From: Protostelium mycophagum
Taxonomy: Eukaryota > Evosea > Variosea > Protosteliida > Protosteliaceae
Assembly (NCBI GenBank): GCA_002081555.1
Contig: MZNV01001914.1
Span: forward strand, 1 to 32,810
Length of the DNA: 32,810 nucleotides
Reading direction: 5' to 3'
In this document: positions 31,943 to 32,810 of the stretch, one piece after another
How positions within the stretch are numbered: the stretch's first letter is position 1
Layout: each line of letters opens with the position of its first letter
Translations under genes and position numbers: made by a program
Notes under the pieces: model-generated
What the model was told of the DNA's origin: nothing
The model's input: the letters and a program-made list of their open reading frames with translations, nothing else
Databases searched by the model: none

Positions 31943-32810
31943 ATGTTCGAAGGCTTAGTCTTCTTTATTTTAGAAAAAGGCATCGGTAAGGTACAGTGTC
32001 AAATCGTCAAACAACAGATCAGGAATAAAGGTGAGTTTGTGTTAGAACTCATTTCTCTTCTAATATGAAGGCGGGATCTTGGTGGAGACACTCGATGGCA
32101 GAGTCACACATATCATCGCAAAATCTTCTGAAGTCACATCAAGTTTACCTCAGCAGGTAATTGCATTTTAATTTTCAACAAGGCATTTGATCTCTCACAG
32201 AAATTGCCACCAGATGTAGACATAATCTCAATCTCGTTTATCACCGAGAGTTTAAAGAAAGGTTCCCTCGTCGACATCGATTATCATCGGTTGACATTAA
32301 TGGACAAAGATCCAGCTGCATCAAGAACCAACAGTTTCACCAATAGCTCCAGCGGTATAGAACCGCTTGGATCGGGTGTCTGGGTGAATCCATTGCCACC
32401 GGCACTCATTGATGCTCAGGGAGATCAAGATGAAGAGAAGCCACCTTCTTTATCTTCGAAGATCCACCTCAAGAGATCGAGATGTGAGATCACATTTTAC
32501 TTGTACATTTCTTTTCGTCCATTGTCAACTCTCCAAAATAATGATCAAGACGCACAACATTTTCCCGCCATTTTTTGACGTAAATAGCCTTTGACCAAGA
32601 GGACAAGATCGTCATCCCTTCCTGCCACCACAAACAACCTGCCACTTTACTTCAAGTGGTAAATGGTCAATTTTTTTCAAGAATCTGATGAGAAAAATAG
32701 AAGAAGGAGGGCCCAAACAAAGGGAAATTTTTTTATTCTTGTCGACAGAAGTTTCCCAGCAAGAGATGTAATTTTTTCGCTTGGTCAGAGGTCACTGATT
32801 CAGTTGTCAC
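31943..32810 (+). CDS. BRCT-domain protein, possibly a Pol X family DNA polymerase (partial, runs off the right edge)
   Basis: Exons 31943-32030, 32071-32156, about 32201-32484 and about 32595-32658 are visible; the rest lies outside. The first 85 residues form one BRCT domain: MFEGLVFFILEKGIGK, then VKQQIRNKGGILVETLDG, RVTHIIAKSS and DIISISFITESLKKGSLVDI. A Ser/Pro-rich linker follows (SRTNSFTNSSSGIEPLGSG), with VWVNPLPPALIDAQ. An N-terminal BRCT followed by a disordered linker is the layout of DNA polymerases lambda and mu and of yeast Pol4, but no catalytic domain is in view. Other single-BRCT repair proteins remain possible. Confidence 0.7.

Noticed and set aside
1-32810. Bacterial-type operons, CRISPR arrays, prophage or virus-like elements
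   Set aside because: All genes are spliced eukaryotic genes; no direct-repeat arrays, integrase, reverse transcriptase, capsid or transposase sequence was recognised.

Overview
The window is nuclear DNA from a gene-dense, intron-rich unicellular eukaryote. Genes are broken into many short exons by GT-AG introns of mostly 35-60 bases. Intergenic gaps are usually under 500 bases. The predicted proteins are orthologues of widely conserved eukaryotic genes (RAD50, RECQL4, SLBP, cyclin A, COMMD10, DMAP1/SWC4, YAE1, METTL25-like, MSS4/RABIF, mitochondrial GrpE). A free-living heterotrophic protist, perhaps an amoebozoan, would fit, but the species cannot be fixed from sequence alone.

Layout from left to right: an unidentified gene end carrying a 319-base tandem duplication (1-966); GrpE (minus) head-to-head with a ZC3H3-like zinc-finger gene; a RecJ-like DHH phosphoesterase; two small unidentified genes; MSS4; an F-box/LRR-like gene; RAD50 (minus, 6.4 kb) with a complete 5S rRNA gene inside its last intron; a METTL25-like methyltransferase; SLBP; RECQL4 (minus, 5.3 kb); cyclin A; COMMD10 (minus); DMAP1; YAE1 (minus); and the first exons of a BRCT-domain gene that runs off the right edge.

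Genes alternate strands, so the window is a chain of head-to-head pairs sharing 100-300 base promoters and tail-to-tail pairs separated by as little as 24 bases. Several genes serve chromosome maintenance or the S-phase programme (RAD50, RECQL4, DHH nuclease, DMAP1, cyclin A, SLBP, possible Pol X). E2F-like GGCGGGAA/TTCCCGCC motifs sit in the RECQL4-cyclin A and SLBP promoters.

The strongest leads are: (1) a 5S rRNA gene nested in a RAD50 intron and flanked by imperfect 15-base direct repeats; (2) an SLBP whose N-terminal region carries a canonical eIF4E-binding motif of the eIF4G type; (3) a recurrent intron element CGTTGTAG, used as the 3' splice site in some introns and lying near the 5' splice site in others; (4) an in-frame upstream start that would give the DHH nuclease a mitochondrial-type presequence. 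Exon boundaries were read by eye from splice consensus, frame and family conservation; none is transcript-supported.
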